15,690 nt of DNA from SB15 sp964557285 (GTDB lineage: Bacteria; Chloroflexota; Anaerolineae; Aggregatilineales; J027): contig CAZKZS010000091.1 in NCBI GenBank assembly GCA_964557285.1, positions 1 through 15,690 on the forward strand, given 5' to 3'. Positions within the stretch are counted from its first letter, which is position 1. Each line of letters starts with the position of its first letter. A model generated the notes under the pieces. The model worked only from the letters and a program-made list of their open reading frames with translations, ran no database searches and was not told where the DNA came from. The translations under genes were made by a program, and so were the position numbers. Positions 1 through 6,729 of this stretch are shown here, in pieces.

Positions 1-375
1 AAAACGGGGGAAACGCGCGTCGCCGTGCATGTAACCCACTGCATAAAGGTGAATCAACGTGCCGACCCCGCTTACCACCAGCATCATCGTAACGCTGAGG
101 GTATCGACGCGGAACTGCCAGGGAATTTCTAGATTGGCGGACGGGATACTAATCCAGCCATCCAAAAGCGGCGGGTTCACGACCACCGCTTCAAAATGGT
201 TATCGCGCAGCCCCGCCCACAGCAGCAAAGCAACCACAAAGGCCAATCCGCTGGCCGTAACCGCGATAAATCCGACGCCAAATTCTCCAAAATATTTCCC
301 AAAAAACAGGTTGATGAGCATCCCCGCCAGAGGAATGAACACCACCAGAGGAACTGCGGTTAATACATTCTCCAT
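1..375 (-). CDS. nuoL: NADH-quinone oxidoreductase subunit L, N-terminal 125 residues (runs off the left edge)
   Basis: Antiporter-like proton-pumping subunit at the distal part of the complex I membrane arm. The reading frame opens with ATG at 375 and stays open to base 1, ending in MHGDARFPRF, the conserved NuoL stretch after TM3. The N-terminus shows a hydrophobic helix (LTAVPLVVFIPLAGMLINLFF), a second at about residues 34-54, and the signature FRVDTLSVTMMLVVSGVGTL followed by IHLYAVGYMHGD. Full NuoL proteins are about 600-700 residues, so only about a fifth is here. It starts 5 bp after the nuoK stop, with GAGGG about 9 bases upstream of the ATG, so it is co-transcribed with nuoK. nuoM and nuoN probably follow outside the window. 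The family call is secure; nothing can be said about the pumping residues further downstream. Confidence 0.95.
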   Translation of the reverse strand, partial: MENVLTAVPLVVFIPLAGMLINLFFGKYFGEFGVGFIAVTASGLAFVVALLLWAGLRDNHFEAVVVNPPLLDGWISIPSANLEIPWQFRVDTLSVTMMLVVSGVGTLIHLYAVGYMHGDARFPRF

Positions 376-380
376 ACGTG

Positions 381-698
381 TTAGCCCTCGAACTTGTGTA
401 AGTCATCAATGTTGATGCTTTTCTTGGTGCGGTAGATAGCCACAATCAACGCCAGCCCTACCGCCACCTCAGCCGCCGCAACCGTCATCACAAAAAACAC
501 CATCAAATGACCGTCAATGGTATTCCACTGGCGGGCAAACGCGACCAGCGCCAGATTCGCGGCGTTAAGCATCAATTCTATGGACATGAAAATCAAAATC
601 GCATTCCGACGCAGCAGCACCCCCAGCGCACCCATCACAAATAAAACCGCGCTGAGCAGAACATACAAATCAATCGGTACAGGTGGTGATTCCAGCAT
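381..698 (-). CDS. nuoK: NADH-quinone oxidoreductase subunit K
   Basis: Small Mrp/MrpC-like membrane-arm subunit that contributes conserved intramembrane glutamates to the proton path. From ATG 698 the product is 105 residues, the usual NuoK length, with three transmembrane helices. Conserved acidic residues sit in TM2 (FMSIELMLNAANLALVAF) and TM3 (MTVAAAEVAVGLALIVAIYR). An in-frame GTG-type start 30 bases further up (728) would add ten residues, MSGKVHRIKV, lying inside nuoJ. I prefer the ATG at 698 because it lies 4 bases past the nuoJ stop, has AGGA about 8 bases upstream, and gives the canonical N-terminus. It is followed closely by nuoL. Identification is firm. Confidence 0.95.
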   Translation of the reverse strand: MLESPPVPIDLYVLLSAVLFVMGALGVLLRRNAILIFMSIELMLNAANLALVAFARQWNTIDGHLMVFFVMTVAAAEVAVGLALIVAIYRTKKSINIDDLHKFEG

Positions 699-702
699 AA
701 CT

Positions 703-1911
703 TTAATCCTGTGAACTTTCCCCGACAAGCGGTGTAGATGAAGTATTGGCTAAACGACGTTCCGCGCGTTTTTTGGGCGGGGCAACTGCATCACGGGTCA
801 GCACAATTGCACCGACCATCGCCACCAGCAGCAGCAGCGCAATGACCTGAAACGGCAGCATGTAGGTGGTATATAGTTTCATACCGACGCTCGTTGGCCC
901 GCCAAATGCCGGACGATTCTCGTTAGTAAAATGCAGCAAATCCGGCACCTGCCCCGGAATATTCCGTTGAATCGGCGGAGTCACCACGTACACCGTTGTG
1001 GTATTGCCTTTAAAATCCATTTTTTCGGGACGGTGCATCACCGCACCCGCGCCGTACAAAGCAAACTGGCGTTCGCCTTCGCGCAGCACAACAGTTTCCG
1101 ATACTTCGCCAAATTCCAGGCTTTCCACGACCACACGCGGCTCTGAATCCGATCGGGTGATGTCGGCGAGTTCCACAGGGCCATATCCCGGAGCAGCATG
1201 AACCAACTGCACGTTAGTTTCATATTTGTGTTCAACGGTTTCAAGGTCTTTGGGCAGGGGCAAAATGGCATACCCTTCCTCCGTAGGCAGCAGAATCAGG
1301 GCTACCGTCTGGTTATCTTCCAGAGTCAGCTTATCCGCTTCTACCAGTGAAATCGGCTGGCTTTCTGCTTCCTCGTGTCCCTTAAAACGGATGGCATATT
1401 CCCCCGCAGGCAGTTCCACAAATTCGGAGGTCTCGCGGAATTCAACGTCCTCCGCCACCCGTTCATCATTGAGATACACATCAACACTTTCAAACTCCGG
1501 CACAGTATTGATGACCTGCACCATTGGTTTAAGCGGTTCGGGGTCAGAGGCCGAAATATTGGATTCGATGATAAAGTATCCGGCCAGCGCCAGAAAAACC
1601 ATCGTCAGCGCCACCGCCGCCCGTGTCAGCCAGGGGAAACGTGGAATCGCCTCCTGTGCCAACCGTTCCGCCCCCAGCAGCATAATCACAAACATAAAAA
1701 GCACCATAATTGCGCCTGCGTACACCGTTACCTGTACCATTGCCAGGAACGCCGCGTTGAGCATCAGGTACAAAAAGGCCACACACGCAAAATTAAGAAT
1801 CAGAAAAAGGGCGCTGTGTACCGCATTTTCGCTCATAAGCATCATGGCAGCCGCAGCAATCGCTACGCCTCCCACAATGAAAAAAAGGATTAACTCAACT
1901 GTTGTTTCCAT
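703..1911 (-). CDS. nuoJ: NADH-quinone oxidoreductase subunit J with a large inserted DUF4397-like region
   Basis: Membrane-arm subunit ND6/NuoJ, but 402 residues long where the family is usually about 160-200. Residues 1-116 are canonical: TM1 about 5-26, TM2 about 30-51, TM3 about 55-80 with the conserved VTVYAGAIMVLFMFVIMLLG, and TM4 about 97-115. The family then resumes at about 337-374 with SVGMKLYTTYMLPFQVIALL followed by the conserved LLVAMVGAIVLTR (TM5). Between them, about residues 118-335 are an extra soluble region containing two repeats that look like DUF4397 (about 130-215 and 233-312; see separate entries). By the positive-inside rule (the basic TM3-TM4 loop and the basic tail PPKKRAERR are cytoplasmic) the insert lies outside the cytoplasmic membrane. 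Start ATG 1911 follows a 100-bp spacer with a terminator-like hairpin; only a weak Shine-Dalgarno is visible. The frame runs intact through the insert, so this is a genuine in-frame fusion or insertion and not an assembly break. Confidence 0.95.
   Translation of the reverse strand: METTVELILFFIVGGVAIAAAAMMLMSENAVHSALFLILNFACVAFLYLMLNAAFLAMVQVTVYAGAIMVLFMFVIMLLGAERLAQEAIPRFPWLTRAAVALTMVFLALAGYFIIESNISASDPEPLKPMVQVINTVPEFESVDVYLNDERVAEDVEFRETSEFVELPAGEYAIRFKGHEEAESQPISLVEADKLTLEDNQTVALILLPTEEGYAILPLPKDLETVEHKYETNVQLVHAAPGYGPVELADITRSDSEPRVVVESLEFGEVSETVVLREGERQFALYGAGAVMHRPEKMDFKGNTTTVYVVTPPIQRNIPGQVPDLLHFTNENRPAFGGPTSVGMKLYTTYMLPFQVIALLLLVAMVGAIVLTRDAVAPPKKRAERRLANTSSTPLVGESSQD
976..1215 (-). 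other. Second DUF4397-like repeat inside NuoJ (about residues 233-312)
   Basis: Protein-domain segment that aligns by eye with the first repeat: VQLVHAAPGYGPVELADI parallels VQVINTVPEFESVDVYL, and VVVESLEFGEVSETVVLREG parallels VAEDVEFRETSEFVELPAG. The VQLVHAAPG start is closer to the DUF4397 consensus than the first copy. The two copies have diverged strongly, so if they arose by duplication it is old or happened before insertion into nuoJ. Confidence 0.7.
1267..1524 (-). other. First DUF4397-like repeat inside NuoJ (about residues 130-215)
   Basis: Protein-domain segment. The pattern VQVINTVPEFESVDVYLNDE, then a short acidic link, VEFRETSEFVELPAGEYAIR and a beta-rich tail matches the DUF4397 style of 'V.V.H..P....VDVY..G..V...V.F...S.Y..LPAG.Y.V.'. 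DUF4397 is normally found in exported or cell-surface beta-sandwich proteins, which agrees with the predicted extracytoplasmic side. Boundaries are estimates from motif positions; the assignment is by eye, without a profile search. Confidence 0.75.
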
Positions 1912-1967
1912 ACCAGTTTCTACCGTTTTTCAACCTGTGCAGTTTATCTCAAATGCACGTTACATCC

Positions 1968-1997
1968 AAAAAAAAGCGGAATTTTCATCCGCTTTTT
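1968..1997 (-). terminator. Terminator-like hairpin between nuoI and nuoJ
   Basis: On the minus strand AAAAAGCGGA (1997-1988), a 7-base loop, then TCCGCTTTTT (1980-1971) continuing into a run of eight T. The 10-bp stem is perfect. It lies in the only sizeable spacer of the nuo operon, downstream of the nuoI stop (2012) and 57 bases before the nuoJ ATG. The G+C part of the stem is only 5 bp, so it may act as a partial terminator or attenuator, or as an RNA-processing/stability element, and not as a full stop. On the plus strand the same arms give a shorter T-run. Confidence 0.6.
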
Positions 1998-2011
1998 CAT
2001 CGGGTTTGTCC

Positions 2012-2506
2012 TTATTTGGGATTTTCCATATCGGGTATGGCGCGGTCAAACTTGCCCGGTTCGACCTGTTGTGGTGTTCCCGGTGTGCCTGCTGGCGGGG
2101 GGTCAATCAGCATATCTTTGGTATAAATCGTATCCCGCCGATCCGTAAATGACAGACGATATTCATGTTCCAGCACAATCGCTTCTGTCGGGCAGGCATC
2201 TTCGCAGTAGCCGCAAAAAATACACCGAATCATATTGATTTCATACGTTTTGGCGTACCGTTCACCGGGGCTGTAGCGTTCTTCGTCGCTGTTTTCCGCC
2301 GCTTCTACCCAGATCGCATCCGCAGGGCAGGCCGCCGCACATAACGCGCAGCCGATACACTTTTCCAGCCCATTATCATAGCGTTTCAGCGCATGTTTGC
2401 CCTTGTAACGTTCCCGGACAGGGCGTTCTACTTCCGGGAAAGAGATGGTCACGGGTTCTTCAAAGAGGTGTTTAACAACCGTTCCCAGTCCTTTGAGAAT
2501 ACTCAT
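2012..2506 (-). CDS. nuoI: NADH-quinone oxidoreductase subunit I (8Fe ferredoxin-type)
   Basis: Peripheral-arm iron-sulfur subunit carrying clusters N6a and N6b, passing electrons from NuoG towards the N2 cluster of NuoB. The product is 164 residues with two complete CxxCxxCxxxCP motifs: CIGCALCAAACP (Cys50, 53, 56, 60) and CIFCGYCEDACP (Cys95, 98, 101, 105). All eight ligands are present. The conserved N-terminal stretch with RYKGKHAL and the post-cluster TEAIVLEHEYRLSF are typical. The C-terminal 30 residues are rich in Pro, Gly and charged residues and are not conserved family sequence. ATG at 2506 overlaps the nuoH stop by 4 bp (ATGA), implying translational coupling. It is followed by the only real intergenic spacer inside the operon. 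Confidence 0.97.
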   Translation of the reverse strand: MSILKGLGTVVKHLFEEPVTISFPEVERPVRERYKGKHALKRYDNGLEKCIGCALCAAACPADAIWVEAAENSDEERYSPGERYAKTYEINMIRCIFCGYCEDACPTEAIVLEHEYRLSFTDRRDTIYTKDMLIDPPPAGTPGTPQQVEPGKFDRAIPDMENPK

Positions 2507-3891
2507 GATTTTGTTGCTTTCTCCTCACCACCACCTAAACCAGCCGCCAGATTCGAGATTACATCTATCGTGTATCGGAACAGCAAAAACGGCGCAGCTA
2601 ACAGGCTGCCTATGAGATACAGCACAAACCTTCCGGCGCTGCGGTCTGTCAGGTCGATTTCTTTTTCATCTCCCGCCATCACCGCACGGGTATCCGGTGT
2701 TTCGCGCCCGAAAAGCATCATTCCTATCGCCATCAGGACAAACAGCACCACTGCCGCACCTGCGTAGATCGTCGTATTGCCATATTCTTCAACCAGCACA
2801 ATCGTGACACCCGTCCAGGCCACCGCCAGCAGCGAAAGCGGCAACATGACTTTCCAGCCCAGTGACATCAGCACATCGTAGCGCACACGGGGCAGGGTCG
2901 CCCGTATCCAGATGAGGAAAGACAGCAGTGCAATCACCTTCAGGATTAACCACACCGGCCCCAACAACGGCACCTGGTCAGCGAGAATAAAGTGATACCC
3001 GCCCAGGAACATGCTGGAAAAAATCACGCTGATGCCGATCATGTTGATGTATTCGGCCATAAAAAACAGGGCAAATTTCATGCCACTGTATTCAGTCATA
3101 TGCCCCGCCACCAGTTCCTGCTCTGCTTCTGGCAGGTCAAAGGGGGCGCGGTTGATTTCGGCAATCAGCGCGATTAGCATAATCACCGCCGCCAGGGGAT
3201 TGCGGAAAATATTCCAGTTAAAAATCAGGTTTCCGGCCTGCGAGTCGATGATGTCAGCCACACTCAGCGAACCCGCAATCATGGCCGGCACGACAAACGA
3301 CGCTCCCAGACTCAACTCGTAGCTAATCATGGAAGCAGCAGACCGCAGCGACCCCAGCATGGCGTATTTATTGGCGCTTGCCCATCCTGCCATTGTAATG
3401 CCATAAACGGAAATGCTGGCAACGGAGGTAATCCACAGCACGCCCACGTTGACATCCACCAGTCCCTGATTGACACGATACCAATTTCCATCAAACCAGG
3501 GAATCACCAGAGGCCCCCCCAGAGGCACAACTGCCAGAATAATCATCGCCGGAATCACTTTGATGACAGGCGCAATCCAGTACACTACCCTGTCGGCCTC
3601 TGTCGGGGTCACATCCTCCTTAAAGATGAGTTTTATCCCATCAGCCACAGGCTGTAATAACCCCTGCGGGCCAGCACGATTGGGGCCAACACGCTGCTGT
3701 AACCAGGCAATCAGACGCCGTTCCAGCACGGTAGTATACGCAAAGCCAGTCAGCAGCACCAAAAAGACGATCAGCGAACTGGCAACCGCATGGACAGCCA
3801 CACAGGTGTTGTTGGTGCTGCACTCCACTACTTTACTGGGGTCAGGTCCGGTAATCAGTAAATCCTGGAGGAAATTGAGAATATCTTCCAT
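2503..3891 (-). CDS. nuoH: NADH-quinone oxidoreductase subunit H
   Basis: ND1/NuoH membrane subunit at the junction of the two arms; it forms the quinone access channel and the E-channel. The product is 462 residues, longer than E. coli-type NuoH (about 325). Signatures: LERRLIAWLQQRVGPNRAGP with GLLQPVADGIKLIFKED after TM1, the AEINRAPFDLPEAEQELVAG loop with its conserved acidic and basic residues, and WIRATLPRVRYDVLMSLGWK near the end of the core. The extra length is in an N-terminal segment containing Cys24/Cys30 and a C-terminal extension after about residue 395 with another hydrophobic stretch (RFVLYLIGSLLAAPFLLF). ATG at 3891 lies one base after the nuoG stop with GAGGT upstream; it ends in a 4-bp overlap with nuoI. 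Confidence 0.97.
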   Translation of the reverse strand: MEDILNFLQDLLITGPDPSKVVECSTNNTCVAVHAVASSLIVFLVLLTGFAYTTVLERRLIAWLQQRVGPNRAGPQGLLQPVADGIKLIFKEDVTPTEADRVVYWIAPVIKVIPAMIILAVVPLGGPLVIPWFDGNWYRVNQGLVDVNVGVLWITSVASISVYGITMAGWASANKYAMLGSLRSAASMISYELSLGASFVVPAMIAGSLSVADIIDSQAGNLIFNWNIFRNPLAAVIMLIALIAEINRAPFDLPEAEQELVAGHMTEYSGMKFALFFMAEYINMIGISVIFSSMFLGGYHFILADQVPLLGPVWLILKVIALLSFLIWIRATLPRVRYDVLMSLGWKVMLPLSLLAVAWTGVTIVLVEEYGNTTIYAGAAVVLFVLMAIGMMLFGRETPDTRAVMAGDEKEIDLTDRSAGRFVLYLIGSLLAAPFLLFRYTIDVISNLAAGLGGGEEKATKS

Positions 3892-3892
3892 A

Positions 3893-6463
3893 TTATTTTT
3901 CTACCTCAACTGCTGTTGGTGCGGTAGGAATGGGTTCACGAGTCAGATTGACGGGGACAAGGACAACCCCTTCTGGCGCTCGACTATCCACTTTAGCAAT
4001 CACCTGAACGCGGTGGTTGCCAAATCGCAGGGTTACGGTATCCCCCTCGATGACTTTGAGCGCTGCCGCATCAGCGCGGTTAAATTCCGCATACGGCATA
4101 GGAATCCGATGGTGCATCAGCTCGCTGGCTAAAAATTCAGGGCTGCGGTCATACAAACGGCGCACCGGAACAGCCAGCAGGCCATTTTTTACTGCCGATG
4201 ATTCTACCGTCACAGGTTTGAGAGTCAGCCGTTTGCCCACGCTTTCAGCCTCTACAGGCCACTGCACCCCCAACCCACCATCATTCCGGTAAGCTGTTCC
4301 GCCATAATACAAGTCGTCGCCACCAACATCCGGGAACTGCCGTTCGTTCCATGCCAGATTTTTGTAACTCATGTTGGCGTAACGCGGCACCCCTTTAACA
4401 ATTTCATTCATCACGGCGGCGGCCGATACTTTGACCTTAATAGCAGGGTCAATCAGGTTGCTGACCTGAGCAAACATTTTCCAGTCGGGGCGGGTATCGC
4501 CAATCACGCCCTGCCCCGCATAAAAACGCTGTACCCGACGCTCACCACTGGTAAACGTCCCATCCCGTTCCGGCACACTCTGGCGCGGCAGGACGACATG
4601 AGCCATCGCAGTGGTAGCGGTTTCAAAAAGGGAGGTCGCAACGATAAAATTCGCGCTGGCGAGCCGTGTTCTGGCTAACGGGTCTGTGCCTACCGGATCA
4701 GCCCCGGCGAGAATCACCACCGATTGACTCAGGGCTTCGGCGGTGGCTTCAGCACTGTACCCTAAGTCAAATGCGCCCTGGGTATTGGCGCCCGGCCATA
4801 CCGGAATCAGCCCGTTATTGGGGCGGCCTGGATGTCCGGTTAAAATCAGGAGATTGGCGGCTGCCTGCATGACGCTGCCTTGCTGTGCCAGGGATAATCC
4901 TTCGTGGCCGACAAACACAACCACATTTTCCGCGCCTGTAAGCATTGTAGCGGCTTCTGCGTATCCGGGATGGTCGCCCGAATAAGAGCCATTTCTGATG
5001 TCGTGATATCCTTCAGCGCGGGACTCGTCAAAAATATAACCTTCGCTGTTGATGACCGCACCCGCCAGTTGATGAAGGGCGCTGGCGGTTTCCCCATAGC
5101 TATGCCGCAAAATGCAGGCCGCATACTTATCCAGTTTGGTGGGGCGGGCGGTTAATAACATCAATTTAGCGCCCCGGTCACATGCCTGTTTGGTACGCAA
5201 AAACCAGACAGGGGCTTCTTCTTCAAGGTCAGAAGCGACAACGACAATGGTTGTGCCTTTGCCCATGTCCTTAAAGTTGGTACCGTTTGCCACCCCGACC
5301 TGAGCAACTATGTCTGCACCTGTCATGGTGGCAGGCCAGACTCCCAGTTTGCTGCCGCCTGTTACTTCCACAAGCTGACGCAGTTCCCACAGGTCTTCGT
5401 TGGAAAGCATGGGGCCGGCTATTGCCCCCACGCTGCCACCGCTTTTCTTCAGGACTTCAGCAATCGTATTGAGTGCCTCATTCCATGATACTTCTTCCAG
5501 TGTACCATCGTCGCGGCGCACCATAGGCGTTTTGAGGCGATGTTCTGCCCGGCTGTGGTGATGCCCAAAGCGGGTTTTATCCGAAATCCAGATTTCATTA
5601 ACATATTCGTTCTGGCGTGGCATGACCCGTTTAATAATCGTGATGCCGCCGGAATCGCGGTCAAGGCGGGTGCTGAGGGTAATGTTTGCACCTTCCGGCC
5701 CGTAGGGGTCAAGGCTGGGGACTTCATTCAGTTCCCAGGGACGCGCCGCAAACCGGAAATCGGCAGTAGTCAGCGCACCCACCGGACAAATGTCGGTGGT
5801 ATTGCCGCTAAAATAGGTATCAAAGGGCGGGTCGGAAAGAGTCACAATCTGCAAACTGCGTCCGCGTTCATGGAAACCCAGCACCGGATCGCCCACGATT
5901 TCATCACAAAAACGGGTGCATCGGGCGCATTGAATACAACGTTCCCGGTCAAGGAAAATTAATTCTCCCAGAGGGACATGTTTCGCCAGATGCAGTTTAT
6001 TTTCGTAATCAAACCGTGAAACCCCTGCTCCATGCCGCAGCGTCAGGTTTTGCAGGGGACACTCGCCGCCCTTGTCACAAATGGGGCAGTCCAGGGGATG
6101 GCTGGTCAGCAAAAACTCAATCACATCATCCCGCGCATCCTGAACTTTAGGAGTCGCCGTGCGAACGGCCAAGCCATGAGTCACCAGCGTGGTGCAGGCG
6201 GTTTGTAATTTAGGAAACCACATCACTTCGGGGCTGCCATCTGCCCCATATTTAATGTCATTGGTCTGGCGGTCAATAGAATTGCCAATTTCGACCAGAC
6301 ACATCCGGCACATGCCCACCGGATTCATTTTGGGATGGTAACAAAAAACGGGGATGTCGTTATTCGCGTAATATTTAGCGGCATCCACCAGATTCATCCC
6401 TTTAGGGACTTGATAGGCCTGCCCATCAACAAAAAGGGTTACGAGTTCAACTTCTTTCGGCAT
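3893..6463 (-). CDS. nuoG: NADH-quinone oxidoreductase subunit G (lacks N7 cluster ligands)
   Basis: Largest peripheral-arm subunit, 856 residues from ATG 6463. The N-terminal 2Fe-2S domain has Cys41, 52, 55 and 90 (N1b). The His-containing cluster motif follows, HPLDCPICDKGGEC (His122, Cys126, 129, 135; N5), then CIQCARC plus DICPVGAL (Cys176, 179, 182, 226; N4). The rest is a molybdopterin-oxidoreductase-like fold that in this family holds no molybdenum. The region that carries the N7 ligands in E. coli or Thermus reads SLDPYGPEGANI here, without cysteine, as in mitochondrial NDUFS1; NEIWISDKTRFG is also mitochondrial-like. An in-frame TTG two codons up (6469) is possible, but GGAT sits about 9 bases before the ATG and only 3 before the TTG. 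The gene overlaps the upstream TPR-like gene by 17 bp and ends one base before nuoH. Confidence 0.97.
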   Translation of the reverse strand: MPKEVELVTLFVDGQAYQVPKGMNLVDAAKYYANNDIPVFCYHPKMNPVGMCRMCLVEIGNSIDRQTNDIKYGADGSPEVMWFPKLQTACTTLVTHGLAVRTATPKVQDARDDVIEFLLTSHPLDCPICDKGGECPLQNLTLRHGAGVSRFDYENKLHLAKHVPLGELIFLDRERCIQCARCTRFCDEIVGDPVLGFHERGRSLQIVTLSDPPFDTYFSGNTTDICPVGALTTADFRFAARPWELNEVPSLDPYGPEGANITLSTRLDRDSGGITIIKRVMPRQNEYVNEIWISDKTRFGHHHSRAEHRLKTPMVRRDDGTLEEVSWNEALNTIAEVLKKSGGSVGAIAGPMLSNEDLWELRQLVEVTGGSKLGVWPATMTGADIVAQVGVANGTNFKDMGKGTTIVVVASDLEEEAPVWFLRTKQACDRGAKLMLLTARPTKLDKYAACILRHSYGETASALHQLAGAVINSEGYIFDESRAEGYHDIRNGSYSGDHPGYAEAATMLTGAENVVVFVGHEGLSLAQQGSVMQAAANLLILTGHPGRPNNGLIPVWPGANTQGAFDLGYSAEATAEALSQSVVILAGADPVGTDPLARTRLASANFIVATSLFETATTAMAHVVLPRQSVPERDGTFTSGERRVQRFYAGQGVIGDTRPDWKMFAQVSNLIDPAIKVKVSAAAVMNEIVKGVPRYANMSYKNLAWNERQFPDVGGDDLYYGGTAYRNDGGLGVQWPVEAESVGKRLTLKPVTVESSAVKNGLLAVPVRRLYDRSPEFLASELMHHRIPMPYAEFNRADAAALKVIEGDTVTLRFGNHRVQVIAKVDSRAPEGVVLVPVNLTREPIPTAPTAVEVEK

Positions 6464-6728
6464 CGTCAACCGATCCTAAATCTGTCTTACGGGAATATTG
6501 ACCAAGCAGCACCAGACGCTGCTCAGCCCGGTCAAGATACGACTGGTAAATATAGCCCCAATCACTTGTTTCTAATGCCTGAACTGCCAGGTCGCAGACC
6601 CGAATAAAATCCGCCTGCGCCTGCTGGAAACTGCCCTGCTCAAACCAGTATTCCCCGCGCAGCAAATAATTCACTGGAGCGTCGGGATGGCGTTCAATGG
6701 CTGAGTCCAGCACGTACAGTCGATCCAT
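6447..6728 (-). CDS. Small TPR-like protein encoded between nuoF and nuoG
   Basis: A 93-residue soluble protein that is not a standard complex I subunit. Residues about 17-50 read as a tetratricopeptide repeat: NYLLRGEYWFEQGSFQQAQA then DFIRVCDLAV, with the expected small and aromatic residues (L, R-G, Y, F, A, D-F). A preceding helix (LYVLDSAIERHPDAP) and a following helical segment (YIYQSYLDRAEQRLVLLGQ) would extend it to one full repeat plus flanking helices. ATG 6728 lies one base past the nuoF stop and its end overlaps nuoG by 17 bp, so it is tightly embedded and probably coupled in translation. An in-frame TTG at 6749 inside nuoF would add seven residues; I prefer the ATG. A TPR protein here could be an assembly or scaffold factor for the NuoE/F/G module; that role is inferred only from position. 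Confidence 0.8.
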   Translation of the reverse strand: MDRLYVLDSAIERHPDAPVNYLLRGEYWFEQGSFQQAQADFIRVCDLAVQALETSDWGYIYQSYLDRAEQRLVLLGQYSRKTDLGSVDDAERS

Positions 6729-6729
6729 G

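Noticed and set aside
826..842. CAGCAGCAGCAG run as a microsatellite repeat
   Set aside because: It encodes an ordinary Leu-rich transmembrane helix (TM5 of NuoJ) and is too short to call a repeat element.
1226..2152. Plus-strand open frame of 308 codons opposite nuoJ and nuoI
   Set aside because: It is antisense to two well-supported genes, spans their spacer and terminator-like hairpin, is Ser-rich with no recognisable domain, and is explained by the codon pattern of the opposite strand.
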